A DNA stretch of 36,252 nt from Chitinophagaceae bacterium (GTDB taxonomy: Bacteria; Bacteroidota; Bacteroidia; Chitinophagales; Chitinophagaceae), in the NCBI GenBank assembly GCA_947380435.1, contig CANCRC010000004.1, forward strand, positions 1 through 36,252, written 5' to 3'. Positions 15,929 to 24,822 of this stretch are shown here, one piece after another. The notes beneath the pieces are model-generated. The model saw nothing but the letters and a program-made list of their open reading frames with translations. It ran no database searches and was not told where the DNA came from. The stretch's first letter is position 1. Every line of letters starts with the position of its first letter. The position numbers and the translations under genes are program-made.

Positions 15929-16839
15929 AATACCTCAATACTTACATTGAGTTCAAATCCTATGAGTAAGATTAAAGAGTTCAAGTAAACTAATGTCATT
16001 ACCACAAGTACCGTTCCAATAGAACCATATATTTTATTATAACTGCTAAAATTATTTACCCAATAAGAAAAGCCAAGGGTAGTAATTAACATTAATAATG
16101 TAGAAAGTAAAGCGCCAGGTGATACCAGTGGCCACTTTTCTTTAATAAGAGGTGCATATTTATAAATAAAGGCATTGCCTAAAAATAGTAGTAAAATAAT
16201 GACTCCCCAACGAACCGTATTCCAATAAGGCACAATGGTTTTACGTTGTATATCAAAAATTTCTCTTAGTAAGGTAGTTAATTGGTCTTGCCCAATTAAT
16301 ACGAGTAAGCTTGCAAAAACTAAGAGTATTAAAATAATGGTTAATCGAATGGCCCTCATTCTTTGGTGTAAGAAAAAAGGTTTGTTTTGCATAATGGATT
16401 TATCGAAACTTCTAATAATACCTGTCATTGCATTGGAAGCGTAAAATAAGAGTAGTAAAAATCCAAAAGAAAAAATACCCACATGCTGACTCAATAAATC
16501 GTTTATAATATCTAATATAAATTTATAAGTACTTGAATTAGGGGCAATATCTTTAAATAGAGAAAGTATTTGCTTTTTTACCTTGAAGGCTTTTGGGAAA
16601 TAGGGTATGATGGAAAATAAAAATAGAAATCCTGCAGGCAGGGCCATGATTAAGTTAAATGAAATGGCGGAGGCCCTGTCGTATAAGCCTAAAGTATTTA
16701 ATTGATTGTAGACAAACCTTAATACCTGATATAAATTAACATGTTGAAAGCCTGGAATATAAATAGCTTTTGCTTTTTGTTTTAAAAACAAATACAAGGG
16801 TTTGAGCAGTCTTATAAATATGTTAAGTATTTTATTCAA
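15895..16839 (-). CDS. YihY/BrkB family inner-membrane protein
   Basis: This 314-residue multi-spanning membrane protein has the YihY/BrkB signature RASAISFNLIMALPAGFLFLFSIIPYF (residues about 58-84; the RASA-x-S-F-N/Y start is diagnostic) and about six hydrophobic segments. The molecular role of the family is not settled; earlier assignments as RNase BN or complement-resistance factors are doubtful. The start codon is TTG at 16839: no ATG occurs before the first membrane segment. It lies 57 bases after mltG on the same strand and may be co-transcribed with it. Its last codons carry half of the terminator of the convergent oxoamine synthase gene. Confidence 0.82.
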   Translation of the reverse strand: MNKILNIFIRLLKPLYLFLKQKAKAIYIPGFQHVNLYQVLRFVYNQLNTLGLYDRASAISFNLIMALPAGFLFLFSIIPYFPKAFKVKKQILSLFKDIAPNSSTYKFILDIINDLLSQHVGIFSFGFLLLLFYASNAMTGIIRSFDKSIMQNKPFFLHQRMRAIRLTIILILLVFASLLVLIGQDQLTTLLREIFDIQRKTIVPYWNTVRWGVIILLLFLGNAFIYKYAPLIKEKWPLVSPGALLSTLLMLITTLGFSYWVNNFSSYNKIYGSIGTVLVVMTLVYLNSLILLIGFELNVSIEVLKKEQNQLDLL

Positions 16840-16896
16840 ATGAATTAGTTAGTAGGCGTGAATAGGGGTATAAAACTGTTCTAAAATATAGTTTGG

Positions 16897-17928
16897 TTAT
16901 TTATTTTTTCTGGCTTGGTATTCATCTAGCTTATGCTGGTATTCTTTGGCAAATTTACTATGTTCTTCATAAGTAGCACTAAAATGATGGTAACCACTAA
17001 AATCGGCCTTGGCCACAAAATAAAAATAGTTGGTGCTAGGAGCGTTCAATACTAAATCAATGGTTTTTGGGGCAGGGGTACATATGGGGCCAGGAGGAAG
17101 GCCTGCTTTTTTGTAAGTGTTATAAGGAGAAGGGTTGGTTAAATACTTCTCATAAATACGGGTAAGGGTAAAATCCTGCATGGCGTATTTAATAGTAGGA
17201 CATGCTTGTAAGGGCATTTTTTTCTTCAATCTATTTTGGTATACACTGGCAATAATGGTTTTATCAGAATCATAATTCGTTTCTTCTTCCACAATGGAAG
17301 CTAAAGTATACACCTCATTTTTACTAAGTCCAATAGACTCTGCTTTTGCTAAGCGATTATTTTTACTCCAAAATATACCTTCTTCTGTTTTCATTTTTTG
17401 CAAAAGCTTAGACATTGGCGTTGACCAATAAAATTCATAAGTATTGGGAATGAAAAGGCTAAGCACTTGTGTGGTATCTGTTCCAAAGGACGCAAGGGAG
17501 TCATTGCTAGTTAAATACTGCATGCACTCTGTACTATCTATTGAAAAAGTACTTGCTACTAATTGAGCAAGGTCGGCCTTGGTTCTTACTTTGTTTAAAA
17601 TAAATTTGACCCTGGCTTGTTGATTGTTTCTAAGTATTCTAATTAAGTTTAGTAAGCTTGTTTTTTTATCAATTAAAAATTTACCAGGTTTAATTTTATC
17701 TTCTACATTGAATAATTTAGCCAAAACTAAAAAGCTTGTTTTATCTCTAATTATTTTTTTAGCACTTAAGCTATCGGCTAAGGCATCTAGCCCTCCCGTT
17801 TTATATTGAAAGCTTGCTTTTTCAGCACTGAAATGAGTCACCTTTATAAATAGGGTATAGGAACTATACAGTACTAACACCAATAAAGCGAGTAAGATCC
17901 ATTTTTTCATAGGGTAAAGATATTTCAT
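16897..17928 (-). CDS. mltG: Endolytic murein transglycosylase MltG (YceG-like)
   Basis: The 343-residue protein has one N-terminal membrane anchor (about residues 9-28) and a periplasmic YceG domain that cuts nascent glycan strands and so limits peptidoglycan chain length. The catalytic Glu is Glu214 in LASIVEEET, matching Glu218 of E. coli MltG; CPTIKYAM and GLPPGPICTP are the other family motifs (an alanine-asparagine pair is often found where IC-T occurs here). A second in-frame ATG at 17910 begins MKKWILLALL, a typical anchor start, and is preceded by TATCTTTA, so translation may start there instead. The secG operon terminator lies just upstream, so mltG needs its own promoter in a very short space. 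Confidence 0.93.
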   Translation of the reverse strand: MKYLYPMKKWILLALLVLVLYSSYTLFIKVTHFSAEKASFQYKTGGLDALADSLSAKKIIRDKTSFLVLAKLFNVEDKIKPGKFLIDKKTSLLNLIRILRNNQQARVKFILNKVRTKADLAQLVASTFSIDSTECMQYLTSNDSLASFGTDTTQVLSLFIPNTYEFYWSTPMSKLLQKMKTEEGIFWSKNNRLAKAESIGLSKNEVYTLASIVEEETNYDSDKTIIASVYQNRLKKKMPLQACPTIKYAMQDFTLTRIYEKYLTNPSPYNTYKKAGLPPGPICTPAPKTIDLVLNAPSTNYFYFVAKADFSGYHHFSATYEEHSKFAKEYQHKLDEYQARKNK

Positions 17929-17955
17929 CCTTTTAATACAGAATCAAAATACAAT

Positions 17956-17984
17956 AAAAATCCCTCTCGTTTCTGCGAGAGGGA
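17956..17984 (-). terminator. Terminator of the miaB-secG operon
   Basis: Read on the minus strand, TCCCTCTCG pairs perfectly with CGAGAGGGA (9 bp) around a six-base loop and is followed by TTTTTATT. It sits 60 bases after the secG stop and 28 bases before the mltG start, separating the two units. Confidence 0.85.
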
Positions 17985-18043
17985 TAGAATATTTTTAATT
18001 GAATTGTTAAAGTTAATCTAGCAATTCACTAAACAATGTGAAA

Positions 18044-18400
18044 TTACTTTTTAGTAGCTGCTGGAACAGTGGCAGGTGCCGGAGCAGGGGCTGCTTGTTG
18101 AACCGGTGCATTTGCTGGAGCCGTCACTGAAGTGTTCACTTTGTTTAATAAGCCTTTATCACCTTCAGCACCACCCGATTTTAAAAATAAGGTAGAAGTC
18201 ATTGCTAATAATGCAATCACTGCAGCGAAAATCCAAGTACCTTTTTCAAGTACATCGGTTGTTTGCTTAACGCCCATAAAATTATTACTAAGGCCGCCTA
18301 CATTCGCATTTAAACCGCCACCCTTTGGATTTTGAATTAATACCATAAATCCAAGGCCTAAACAAGCCACAATAATCAATATTAAATACAGTGTAATCAT
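18044..18400 (-). CDS. secG: Preprotein translocase subunit SecG
   Basis: The 118-residue inner-membrane protein is the small auxiliary subunit of SecYEG. It has two membrane segments (about 2-20 and 52-72) joined by the conserved loop FMVLIQNPKGGGLNANVGG, the hallmark of SecG, followed by an Ala/Pro-rich C-terminal tail from about residue 93 that is longer than in E. coli. Its ATG overlaps the stop of the preceding TPR-like gene (ATGA), so translation is coupled. It is the last gene of the operon that starts at miaB, and a strong hairpin terminator follows. Confidence 0.93.
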   Translation of the reverse strand: MITLYLILIIVACLGLGFMVLIQNPKGGGLNANVGGLSNNFMGVKQTTDVLEKGTWIFAAVIALLAMTSTLFLKSGGAEGDKGLLNKVNTSVTAPANAPVQQAAPAPAPATVPAATKK

Positions 18401-19116
18401 TTCTTTTGTTTTAATTGTTCTATTCTAGACGCAAAATAAACGGATTTTTCAGGAAAAATAAAACTTAATTTGGAATAGATATCGATGGCTTTACGCTTAT
18501 TGCCTTGTTTTATCCATATTTCAGCCATGGCTTCGGTGATAACATCGGCCGTGGTATTGGCTTTCTCCGCAATAGCGGCTATTTCTTTCTCATTTTCCTC
18601 AGCCATTTCCACCATGATAGGAAGGCCATCTTTTTGCTTTAAAACCTTTAACCAGGCCGTAAAACTCCTTAATTGTTGCGTGAATTTGTCCTGAGGTACC
18701 TTCGATAGGTCAATTTCAATGCCTTGGGCTGCAAAATAATCGGCTTGTGCGGCCATGGCTATTTCTTCTTCAAATGCTAGTTCTTTTGTATCAATGGGTG
18801 CTTGAAATTGAGCCAATTGTTCTGAGATAAGGTTGGTGACTTTATCGTCTAGTGGGTCAGAACTGGTATCCTCTTCTTGCTCTTTTAAAATATGATGCAG
18901 ATGTAAAGCCGAAGGAAAGTAGCTAGTGGTTTTCTGCACTTGTTCTTGAAATAAGGGAGAGCCATCTAATTCATATTTCTTGGCTAATAAAAATTGTAAG
19001 CTAGCGCTATAAGGATGTGCTTGAACCCATTTTTCTAAAGCAGCTGTTTCAATGGAGTCTAGTGAGCTATGACCAGTCCATTGTGATAATATTTTATTAT
19101 GTAGGGCTGAAGTCAT
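18397..19116 (-). CDS. Conserved hypothetical protein with TPR-like C-terminus
   Basis: This 239-residue soluble protein has no signal peptide. The N-terminal part reads like a helical repeat (WVQAHPYSASLQFLLAKKYE), the middle is acidic, and the C-terminus (about 200-239) has the TPR-like pattern AEIWIKQGNKRKAIDIYSKL-x-x-x-x-P. I do not know a specific function. It sits two bases after lptE and overlaps secG, so it is firmly embedded in an envelope-assembly operon, and a scaffolding role there is conceivable but unproven. Confidence 0.75.
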   Translation of the reverse strand: MTSALHNKILSQWTGHSSLDSIETAALEKWVQAHPYSASLQFLLAKKYELDGSPLFQEQVQKTTSYFPSALHLHHILKEQEEDTSSDPLDDKVTNLISEQLAQFQAPIDTKELAFEEEIAMAAQADYFAAQGIEIDLSKVPQDKFTQQLRSFTAWLKVLKQKDGLPIMVEMAEENEKEIAAIAEKANTTADVITEAMAEIWIKQGNKRKAIDIYSKLSFIFPEKSVYFASRIEQLKQKK

Positions 19117-19118
19117 GC

Positions 19119-19628
19119 TTACCAGTTTGAAAAAATTTGGTTAAAGATATCGTCTGTGATATTTCTAATAATGTCTTCCATTAATTGACCTTCTGCTTGG
19201 TTTAAAGTAAGGTTAGCAGAAAAATCAAAATTTCGGGTAACATCAAATTCTTGTTCTTTGTTTTCTAAAGTCTTTTTTAAGACTACATGCACTGTTACAG
19301 TTAATCGGTTGGTGCTAGCTTGTTGAGCACTTACACCCACTGTTTGAGAAGGATCATAATTGGTAATGGTTGCAAAAATCTGATAATGTGCATCGTCATT
19401 ATTGGTTCTAGTCAATTTGGTTTGACTCATTATTTTTTGCTGCAACTTATCGGTTAATAGGGGAGCCAACTGAGGGTTTACATACCTGGCTTTGTTTTCT
19501 ATAAAACCAATTTTAATGGTTTTAATATTATCTGGAATAACGGCATCTCTAAAGCTATAAATGCCACAACCACTTAAAAGTGTTGCGCAAATTGTAATGG
19601 GTAAAATAAATTTTACAAATAAGTGCAT
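19119..19628 (-). CDS. lptE: LPS-assembly lipoprotein LptE
   Basis: From ATG 19628 the product has 169 residues, with a lipoprotein signal ending LLSGC (Cys21 lipidated) followed by GIYSFRDAVIPDNIKTIKI, the usual start of Bacteroidota LptE. A longer frame begins near 19733, but it would overlap the upstream regulator gene and lose the signal peptide. LptE plugs the LptD barrel in the outer membrane for lipopolysaccharide export. The alternating beta-type sequence and length fit. It stands 55 bases after the sigma-54 activator and two bases before the TPR-like gene. Confidence 0.85.
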   Translation of the reverse strand: MHLFVKFILPITICATLLSGCGIYSFRDAVIPDNIKTIKIGFIENKARYVNPQLAPLLTDKLQQKIMSQTKLTRTNNDDAHYQIFATITNYDPSQTVGVSAQQASTNRLTVTVHVVLKKTLENKEQEFDVTRNFDFSANLTLNQAEGQLMEDIIRNITDDIFNQIFSNW

Positions 19629-19683
19629 AGCCGTTTTTCTTTTTCTAAGAAAAGCAGCAGGCTTTATTATTTTTATGTAAGCT

Positions 19684-20940
19684 TTATTCTTCAATGTTAT
19701 ATTCTTTAATTTTTCGATACAAGGTTCTCTCACTTATGCCTAAGTCGGTAGAAGCGTCTTTTCTACGGCCTCTATGTTTCTTAAGCGCCTTTAAAATTAG
19801 TTCTTTTTCCTTATCCATAATATTCAATGATTCATCTACTTCATAATGGCTACTGGTATCATTGTCTATAATAATGGGCTGCGGATGACTTATATGAACG
19901 GTATTCGGAGGGTGGGGCATAGATGCTTGCGAGGCAGCGCTAGGCATGATATCTTCTTTTAGTTCATTGATTAAGGATTCTTTATTAAAATTAGCCGATT
20001 GCCCAGCAATAGATGGGTTTTGTAATATTTCTAAAAACATTTTCTTTAACTCGTTCACATCTTTTTTCATATCAAAGAAAAGCTTGTACAAAATTTCTCT
20101 CTCGTTTGCAAATTCTCCCAAGGGGGTTCCACCCGTTACCATGGGCATATTATGCATATTATGTTGAGGTAAAAATCCTGCTAAGGTTTCACTATTAATA
20201 TTATCCGATTTGCGCAGTACTGAAATTTGTTCAGCAATATTTTTTAATTCTCTCACATTACCTGGCCAACTGTACTTAGTAAGCAGTTCTCTTGCTTCTT
20301 CGTCTAAAAAAATTGGCTTGGTCTTATACTTGTCTGCAAAGTCAACTACGAATTTTCTAAACAACAAAGGAATATCTTCTTTTCGATCTCTTAAAGAAGG
20401 AACACGAATAGGTACTGTATTTAATCGATAATATAAGTCTTCTCTAAATTTTCCTTTCTGTGTGTATTCTAGAAGTTCTCTATTAGTGGCTGCAATAACT
20501 CTTACATCCGACTTTTGTACTTTTGAAGAACCCACTCTTATAAATTCGCCCGTTTCTAATACACGTAATAATCGAGCCTGTGTGCCTAAAGGCAATTCGC
20601 CAATCTCATCTAAAAATATGGTACCACCACTCACTGTTTCGAAATAACCTTTTCTACTATCTACAGCACCAGTGAAAGAACCTTTCTCGTGTCCAAATAA
20701 TTCAGAGTCAATAGTGCCTTCTGGAATGGCGCCACAGTTTACTGCAATAAAGGGGTTGTGTTTTCTTGCCGATAAGCTATGAATAATTTGAGAGAAAACT
20801 TCTTTACCTACACCGCTTTCACCCACAATTAAAACAGTTAAGTCGGTAGCCGCTACTTGCTCTGCGGTATTCAATGCATGATTGAGCGCAGGCGTGTTGC
20901 CTATAATATTAAATCTATTTTTAAGTGCTTGTAAGTCCAT
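19684..20940 (-). CDS. Sigma-54 dependent transcriptional activator without receiver domain
   Basis: The 418-residue regulator begins directly with the AAA+ domain: Walker A GESGVGKE at 40-47, the sigma-54 contact loop GSFTGA at 87-92 (consensus GAFTGA), Walker B FLDEIGELP with Asp111-Glu112, and an arginine-finger region NREL/FREDLYYRL. A linker of about 120 residues leads to a C-terminal Fis-type helix-turn-helix (RKDASTDLGISERTLYRKIKEY). No phosphoreceiver, GAF or PAS domain is present, so control must come from expression level, partner proteins or the linker. It is five bases downstream of miaB and precedes lptE, which makes envelope stress or lipid A-related genes possible targets; that is inference. 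Confidence 0.9.
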   Translation of the reverse strand: MDLQALKNRFNIIGNTPALNHALNTAEQVAATDLTVLIVGESGVGKEVFSQIIHSLSARKHNPFIAVNCGAIPEGTIDSELFGHEKGSFTGAVDSRKGYFETVSGGTIFLDEIGELPLGTQARLLRVLETGEFIRVGSSKVQKSDVRVIAATNRELLEYTQKGKFREDLYYRLNTVPIRVPSLRDRKEDIPLLFRKFVVDFADKYKTKPIFLDEEARELLTKYSWPGNVRELKNIAEQISVLRKSDNINSETLAGFLPQHNMHNMPMVTGGTPLGEFANEREILYKLFFDMKKDVNELKKMFLEILQNPSIAGQSANFNKESLINELKEDIMPSAASQASMPHPPNTVHISHPQPIIIDNDTSSHYEVDESLNIMDKEKELILKALKKHRGRRKDASTDLGISERTLYRKIKEYNIEE

Positions 20941-20945
20941 GTTTA

Positions 20946-22370
20946 TTATTTTATAGTACCCATTAAAGTACCTTTTGTATAATCTGTAATCAGAATATGT
21001 ACATAATCTCCTTTGACTAGTGGTTTTAACGCACCTGCTTTTGGAAATACAACTACTTTATTCTGACTAGTTCTTCCCATCCAATGCAGATCGCTTTTTT
21101 TACTATTGCCTTCAATTAGCACTTCATAAGATTTACCTAGTTCTTTTTTATTACTGTCGTTGGACAAGTGCCATTGCACATCTACAATTTCTTGCAATCT
21201 TCTTTTCTTTACATCAAGTGGTACATCATCTTCATATCTTTTCTCTGCTAAAGTGCCTGGGCGTTCAGAATAAAAATACATGTATGCATAATCGTACTGT
21301 GCTAATTGCATAATACTCATTGTGTCTTGGTGGTCTTCTTCTGTTTCAGTACAAAAGCCTGCGATGATATCGGCAGAAATACTACATTCTGGCATCAGTT
21401 CTCTAATACGCACTACTTTTGCTAAATACCATTCGCGTGTATAAGTACGGTTCATTAATTGTAATACACGGGTGCTGCCACTTTGAACGGGTAGGTGAAT
21501 GTATTTACAAATATTGGGGTACTTCATCATGGTAAATAAAACTTCGTCTGTAATATCCTTCGGATGTGAAGTGCTAAATCGAACTCTTAGTAATGGACTA
21601 ATTAAAGCGACGCTTTCTAATAGCTGCGCAAATGTAACCTGGGTATTGGTTTCAGGGTTAGTCCAATAATAACTATCTACATTTTGTCCAAGTAAGGTTA
21701 CTTCCTTATAGCCTTTATCGAATAAGTCTTTAGATTCTGCCACAATAGAAAAAGCATCTCTACTTCTTTCACGCCCTCTTGTAAAAGGCACCACGCAAAA
21801 GCTACACATATTATTACATCCACGCATAATGGAAACAAATCCACTAATGCCATTACTATCTAAACGAACGGGAGAAATATCTGAATAGGTTTCATCACGA
21901 CTTAATAAAACATTCACTGCTTTTTGTCCAGTGCCTGCTTCTATAATTAAATCGGGTAGGGTTCTATAAGCATCTGGGCCTACTACTAAGTCCACTAATT
22001 TTTCTTCTTCTAATAATTTTGATTTTAATCTTTCCGCCATACAACCTAAAACACCCACTAACATTCCTGGCTTTTGTTGCTTGTATTTTCTAAACTCGGT
22101 TAATCTTTTACGCACTGTGAGTTCTGCCTTCTCTCGAATAGAACAAGTATTAATTAAAATTAAGTCGGCTATTTCCAAGTTACGTGTACTACCATACCCA
22201 TTCTTTTCTAAAATAGAAGCCACCACTTCGCTGTCCGCAAAGTTCATAGCACAGCCATAGCTTTCCACGTAGAAAAACTTAGAAAAAGCTGCTTTGTTTT
22301 GAGCAGATTCATAGGCTTCCCCCTGTCTTAATTCATCATGTTCCTTGGTCGCCGTGGTGAATAATTCCAT
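20946..22370 (-). CDS. miaB: tRNA-2-methylthio-N6-dimethylallyladenosine synthase MiaB
   Basis: The 474-residue radical SAM methylthiotransferase adds the 2-methylthio group to i6A37 of tRNAs. The N-terminal domain holds the first cluster ligands Cys40 (ESYGCAMN), Cys76 (NTCSIRE) and Cys110 (LGCMAERL); the radical SAM cluster is Cys185, Cys189 and Cys192 in [10 protein letters not shown], with [11 protein letters not shown] after it. A C-terminal TRAM domain (about 410-474) binds tRNA. Length is normal. An unusually clear Bacteroidota promoter lies 19 bases upstream, and the gene heads a five-gene operon. Confidence 0.96.
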   Translation of the reverse strand: MELFTTATKEHDELRQGEAYESAQNKAAFSKFFYVESYGCAMNFADSEVVASILEKNGYGSTRNLEIADLILINTCSIREKAELTVRKRLTEFRKYKQQKPGMLVGVLGCMAERLKSKLLEEEKLVDLVVGPDAYRTLPDLIIEAGTGQKAVNVLLSRDETYSDISPVRLDSNGISGFVSIMRGCNNMCSFCVVPFTRGRERSRDAFSIVAESKDLFDKGYKEVTLLGQNVDSYYWTNPETNTQVTFAQLLESVALISPLLRVRFSTSHPKDITDEVLFTMMKYPNICKYIHLPVQSGSTRVLQLMNRTYTREWYLAKVVRIRELMPECSISADIIAGFCTETEEDHQDTMSIMQLAQYDYAYMYFYSERPGTLAEKRYEDDVPLDVKKRRLQEIVDVQWHLSNDSNKKELGKSYEVLIEGNSKKSDLHWMGRTSQNKVVVFPKAGALKPLVKGDYVHILITDYTKGTLMGTIK

Positions 22371-22388
22371 TCAAATTGGTTTGAAACG

Positions 22389-22420
22389 CAAATTTAGTTA
22401 AAAAAATAGAATGTGTCAAC
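22389..22420 (-). promoter_or_regulatory. Promoter of the miaB-secG operon
   Basis: On the minus strand GTTG (22420-22417), a 20-base spacer and TAAATTTG (22396-22389) match the Bacteroidota pattern TTG-N19/20-TAnnTTTG. The box ends 18 bases before the miaB ATG, so the leader should be about a dozen nucleotides. Confidence 0.7.
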
Positions 22421-22532
22421 TTGTCAGCCAAAACTTCTAATTATTTGATAATGAAACCCTTACTTAGCTCATAGCGCATATCTGTTAAAAATTTATATAT
22501 AATTAGAAATCAATGATTTATCAAAGGCTTCC

Positions 22533-22540
22533 TATATTTG
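22533..22540 (+). promoter_or_regulatory. -7 box for the DUF3078 gene
   Basis: TATATTTG matches TAnnTTTG exactly and lies 17 bases before ATG 22558. It is downstream of an alternative ATG at 22513, which argues that the later start is the real one. The -33 element is poor. Confidence 0.5.
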
Positions 22541-22557
22541 AAAAAATATTGAGTTAC

Positions 22558-23541
22558 ATGCGAAAAAGTCTGCTTACAGTTTTAGTTTTTATAGGTGTAC
22601 AGACAGTTATAGGTGTGCAGACATTAATGGCTCAAAATATAGCAGTGGCCAAACTAAGGTCAGAAACTTCAAGAACAATAAGAAAAGACAACGATACTAG
22701 TTACTACAATTGGAAGCAGGGTGGAATGTATAATTTTAATTTATCTCAAAGCTCTTTAAGTAACTGGGCAGCGGGGGGTGATAATTTTAATATGGCTATT
22801 AATAGTTACTTTAATTATTATGCCTATTTCCAAAAGCCTCGTCAAAGTTGGGATAATAATTTAGATCTTAATTTAGGCTTTGTACAATCTACTAGTTTAG
22901 GGGGAAGAAAAAATGACGATAGAGTGGATGTGCTAAGTAAATATGGTTACCGCATTGATACTACCGGTATGTGGTACTTATCTGGTTTATTCAATTTCCG
23001 TTCTCAATTCTTTGATGGGTATAGTTTTAGTGGGTCCAATTCCAATTTTACCTCTTCTTTCTTATCACCTGCCTATATTATTTTATCTGCAGGATTGGAC
23101 TTTAAACCTAATAATACTTTTTCCGTTTTCTTTTCTCCTTTAACTTCTAGAACCACTTTAGTATTAAGTACTAAACTTTCTAATTTGGGTAGCTATGGTG
23201 TGCCAGTGGGTAAAAAGATAAATAGAGAGACGGGTTTATTTGTAACCGTTAATTATAATAATACCATTGCACCCAATATTACCTATAAAGGCCGTGCCGA
23301 TTTTTTCTCTAATTATTATGAAAAGCCAGAGAACATTAATTTATACATGACCAACATGTTTACTTTTAAAATAAACAAAAACTTTTCAGCCTCTTATAGT
23401 TTGGATTTAATTTACGACGACAAGATTAAAATATTTGGGCCATTGAAAAAATCGCCTGGGCTTCAATTAAAAAGTATCATAGGAATTGGCTACTTTAAAA
23501 ACTTACAAGTAAAAAAGACGATACTGAAGCCAAAGGTTTAG
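22558..23541 (+). CDS. DUF3078 family outer-membrane beta-barrel protein
   Basis: From ATG 22558 the product has 327 residues, with a signal peptide (MRKSLLTVLVF... ending LMAQ). The mature part is rich in alternating aromatic strands, with YNWKQGGMYNFNLSQ, LSNWAAGGDNF and WDNNLDLNLGFVQ, typical of DUF3078, which is common in Bacteroidota and predicted to be an outer-membrane barrel. The function is unknown. A longer frame from 22513 would add 15 residues ahead of the signal peptide and would start upstream of the likely -7 box. The signal peptide contains a duplicated hexapeptide. It is divergent from miaB and convergent with purK. Confidence 0.83.
   Translation: MRKSLLTVLVFIGVQTVIGVQTLMAQNIAVAKLRSETSRTIRKDNDTSYYNWKQGGMYNFNLSQSSLSNWAAGGDNFNMAINSYFNYYAYFQKPRQSWDNNLDLNLGFVQSTSLGGRKNDDRVDVLSKYGYRIDTTGMWYLSGLFNFRSQFFDGYSFSGSNSNFTSSFLSPAYIILSAGLDFKPNNTFSVFFSPLTSRTTLVLSTKLSNLGSYGVPVGKKINRETGLFVTVNYNNTIAPNITYKGRADFFSNYYEKPENINLYMTNMFTFKINKNFSASYSLDLIYDDKIKIFGPLKKSPGLQLKSIIGIGYFKNLQVKKTILKPKV
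22590..22625 (+). repeat. Two-copy 18-bp tandem repeat inside a signal peptide
   Basis: TATAGGTGTACAGACAGT is followed directly by TATAGGTGTGCAGACATT (16 of 18 identical). It encodes IGVQTV-IGVQTL in the hydrophobic core of the DUF3078 signal peptide, an in-frame duplication. Confidence 0.85.
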
Positions 23542-23591
23542 TAAAGTATTATTCAAATAGTATTGCGCTAAGTTATTGGTGGACTGTTTAA

Positions 23592-24713
23592 TTATTTAGC
23601 GACAGCCTTCAATCTGTGTTTTATCTTATTCGCTTTATGCGTTAGATCCTGATAGTCTTTACTGATAATGGTTACATGGCCCATTTTTCTACCGGGCTTG
23701 GTTTGTTTTTTACCATATATATGTACAAATACATTATCCATTTTCAACACTTCGTCTAAACCATCATAATAAACCTCTCCGCTCTGCCCTTCGCTACCAA
23801 TAATATTCACAATGGCAGAAGGAAGTATAGCATCGGTATTGCCTAAAGGGTAGTCTAGTAAAATTCTTAAAAGCATATCATACTGGCTACTATAATTTGC
23901 TTCAATAGTATGGTGACCGCTATTATGCACACGAGGGGCTGTTTCATTTACCCAAACATCATCGTTGCCATCAATAAATAATTCAATAGCAAATAAGCCG
24001 GGGCTATTTAAACCTTGTACTACTTTTCTTGCAATGGCCTGAGCCTTCCATAAAACTTTTTCTTCTAACTTAGCTGGGCTTAATTGGTAGTCCAATAAAT
24101 TATATACAGGATCAAAAATCATTTCAGCAGGAGGGTAAATTATAGTTTCTCCTTTGACGTTCATACCCACAATAAGGGCAATTTCTTTTGCAATTTTTAT
24201 TTTTTGTTCTAAGACAGAAGGAACATTAAAACCTAATTCAATTTCTTTTTCGCTAGCTATTATTTGAACCCCTTTACCATCATAGCCACCTTCAGCCATT
24301 TTATGTACCGCAGGTAATAAAGAAATATGGTTTAGTAAATCGGATTTATTTTCTGTAATGACAAATGAAGCGCTAGGAATTTCATTTTCCTTATAAAACT
24401 GCTTTTGTAAAATTTTATTTTTAATAGTTCGAATGGCGCTAGGCTTGGGGTATACTTTCACACCTTCGGCTTCGAGTTTTTCTAAGGCATCTACATTTAC
24501 CGCTTCAATTTCTATGGTAATAGCGTCCAAGCCTTTTCCAAAATTATAAACTGCATCAAAGTCTTGAATATTGCCTAAGGTAAAATGGTGACATAAATGA
24601 GCGGCAGGACAGCTGGCATCATTTTCTAGCACATAGGTGGTTGCATCATAGTTAGCGGCTGCTTGCAATAACATTCGTCCTAATTGACCCCCTCCTAAAA
24701 TGCCTAATTTCAT
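23592..24713 (-). CDS. purK: 5-(carboxyamino)imidazole ribonucleotide synthase PurK
   Basis: From ATG 24713 the enzyme has 373 residues and starts MKLGILGGGQLGRM, the normal PurK N-terminus; a longer frame from 24764 would add 17 unsupported residues and cross the -7 box. PurK is an ATP-grasp ligase that carboxylates AIR with bicarbonate and ATP in purine synthesis. Visible motifs are GGGQLGRM, the ATP-grasp loop AEGGYDGKGV, FAIELFID and the family signature VNETAPRVHNSGHHT. The partner mutase PurE is not in the window. The gene is divergent from an ABC transporter ATPase and convergent with the DUF3078 gene. Confidence 0.95.
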   Translation of the reverse strand: MKLGILGGGQLGRMLLQAAANYDATTYVLENDASCPAAHLCHHFTLGNIQDFDAVYNFGKGLDAITIEIEAVNVDALEKLEAEGVKVYPKPSAIRTIKNKILQKQFYKENEIPSASFVITENKSDLLNHISLLPAVHKMAEGGYDGKGVQIIASEKEIELGFNVPSVLEQKIKIAKEIALIVGMNVKGETIIYPPAEMIFDPVYNLLDYQLSPAKLEEKVLWKAQAIARKVVQGLNSPGLFAIELFIDGNDDVWVNETAPRVHNSGHHTIEANYSSQYDMLLRILLDYPLGNTDAILPSAIVNIIGSEGQSGEVYYDGLDEVLKMDNVFVHIYGKKQTKPGRKMGHVTIISKDYQDLTHKANKIKHRLKAVAK

Positions 24714-24727
24714 TTGCTGTCTTTTGG

Positions 24728-24735
24728 CAAAGATA
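24728..24735 (-). promoter_or_regulatory. -7 box for purK
   Basis: Minus-strand TATCTTTG matches TAnnTTTG and ends 14 bases before the purK ATG at 24713. No good -33 element is seen at the expected distance. Confidence 0.5.
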
Positions 24736-24757
24736 AGGTTCTTGGACAAGTTTTCAT

Positions 24758-24788
24758 TTTGCATAGCGCTGAAAAGAGATTAAATTTG
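24758..24788 (+). promoter_or_regulatory. Canonical promoter for the ABC ATPase gene
   Basis: TTTG (24758-24761), exactly 19 bases, then TAAATTTG (24781-24788) fits the Bacteroidota -33/-7 consensus fully. The start codon is 34 bases after the box, leaving a leader near 28 nucleotides. It is back-to-back with the purK promoter. Confidence 0.72.
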
Positions 24789-24822
24789 CCTACTTATTCA
24801 TCCAGTTATCAACCAAGGTACT

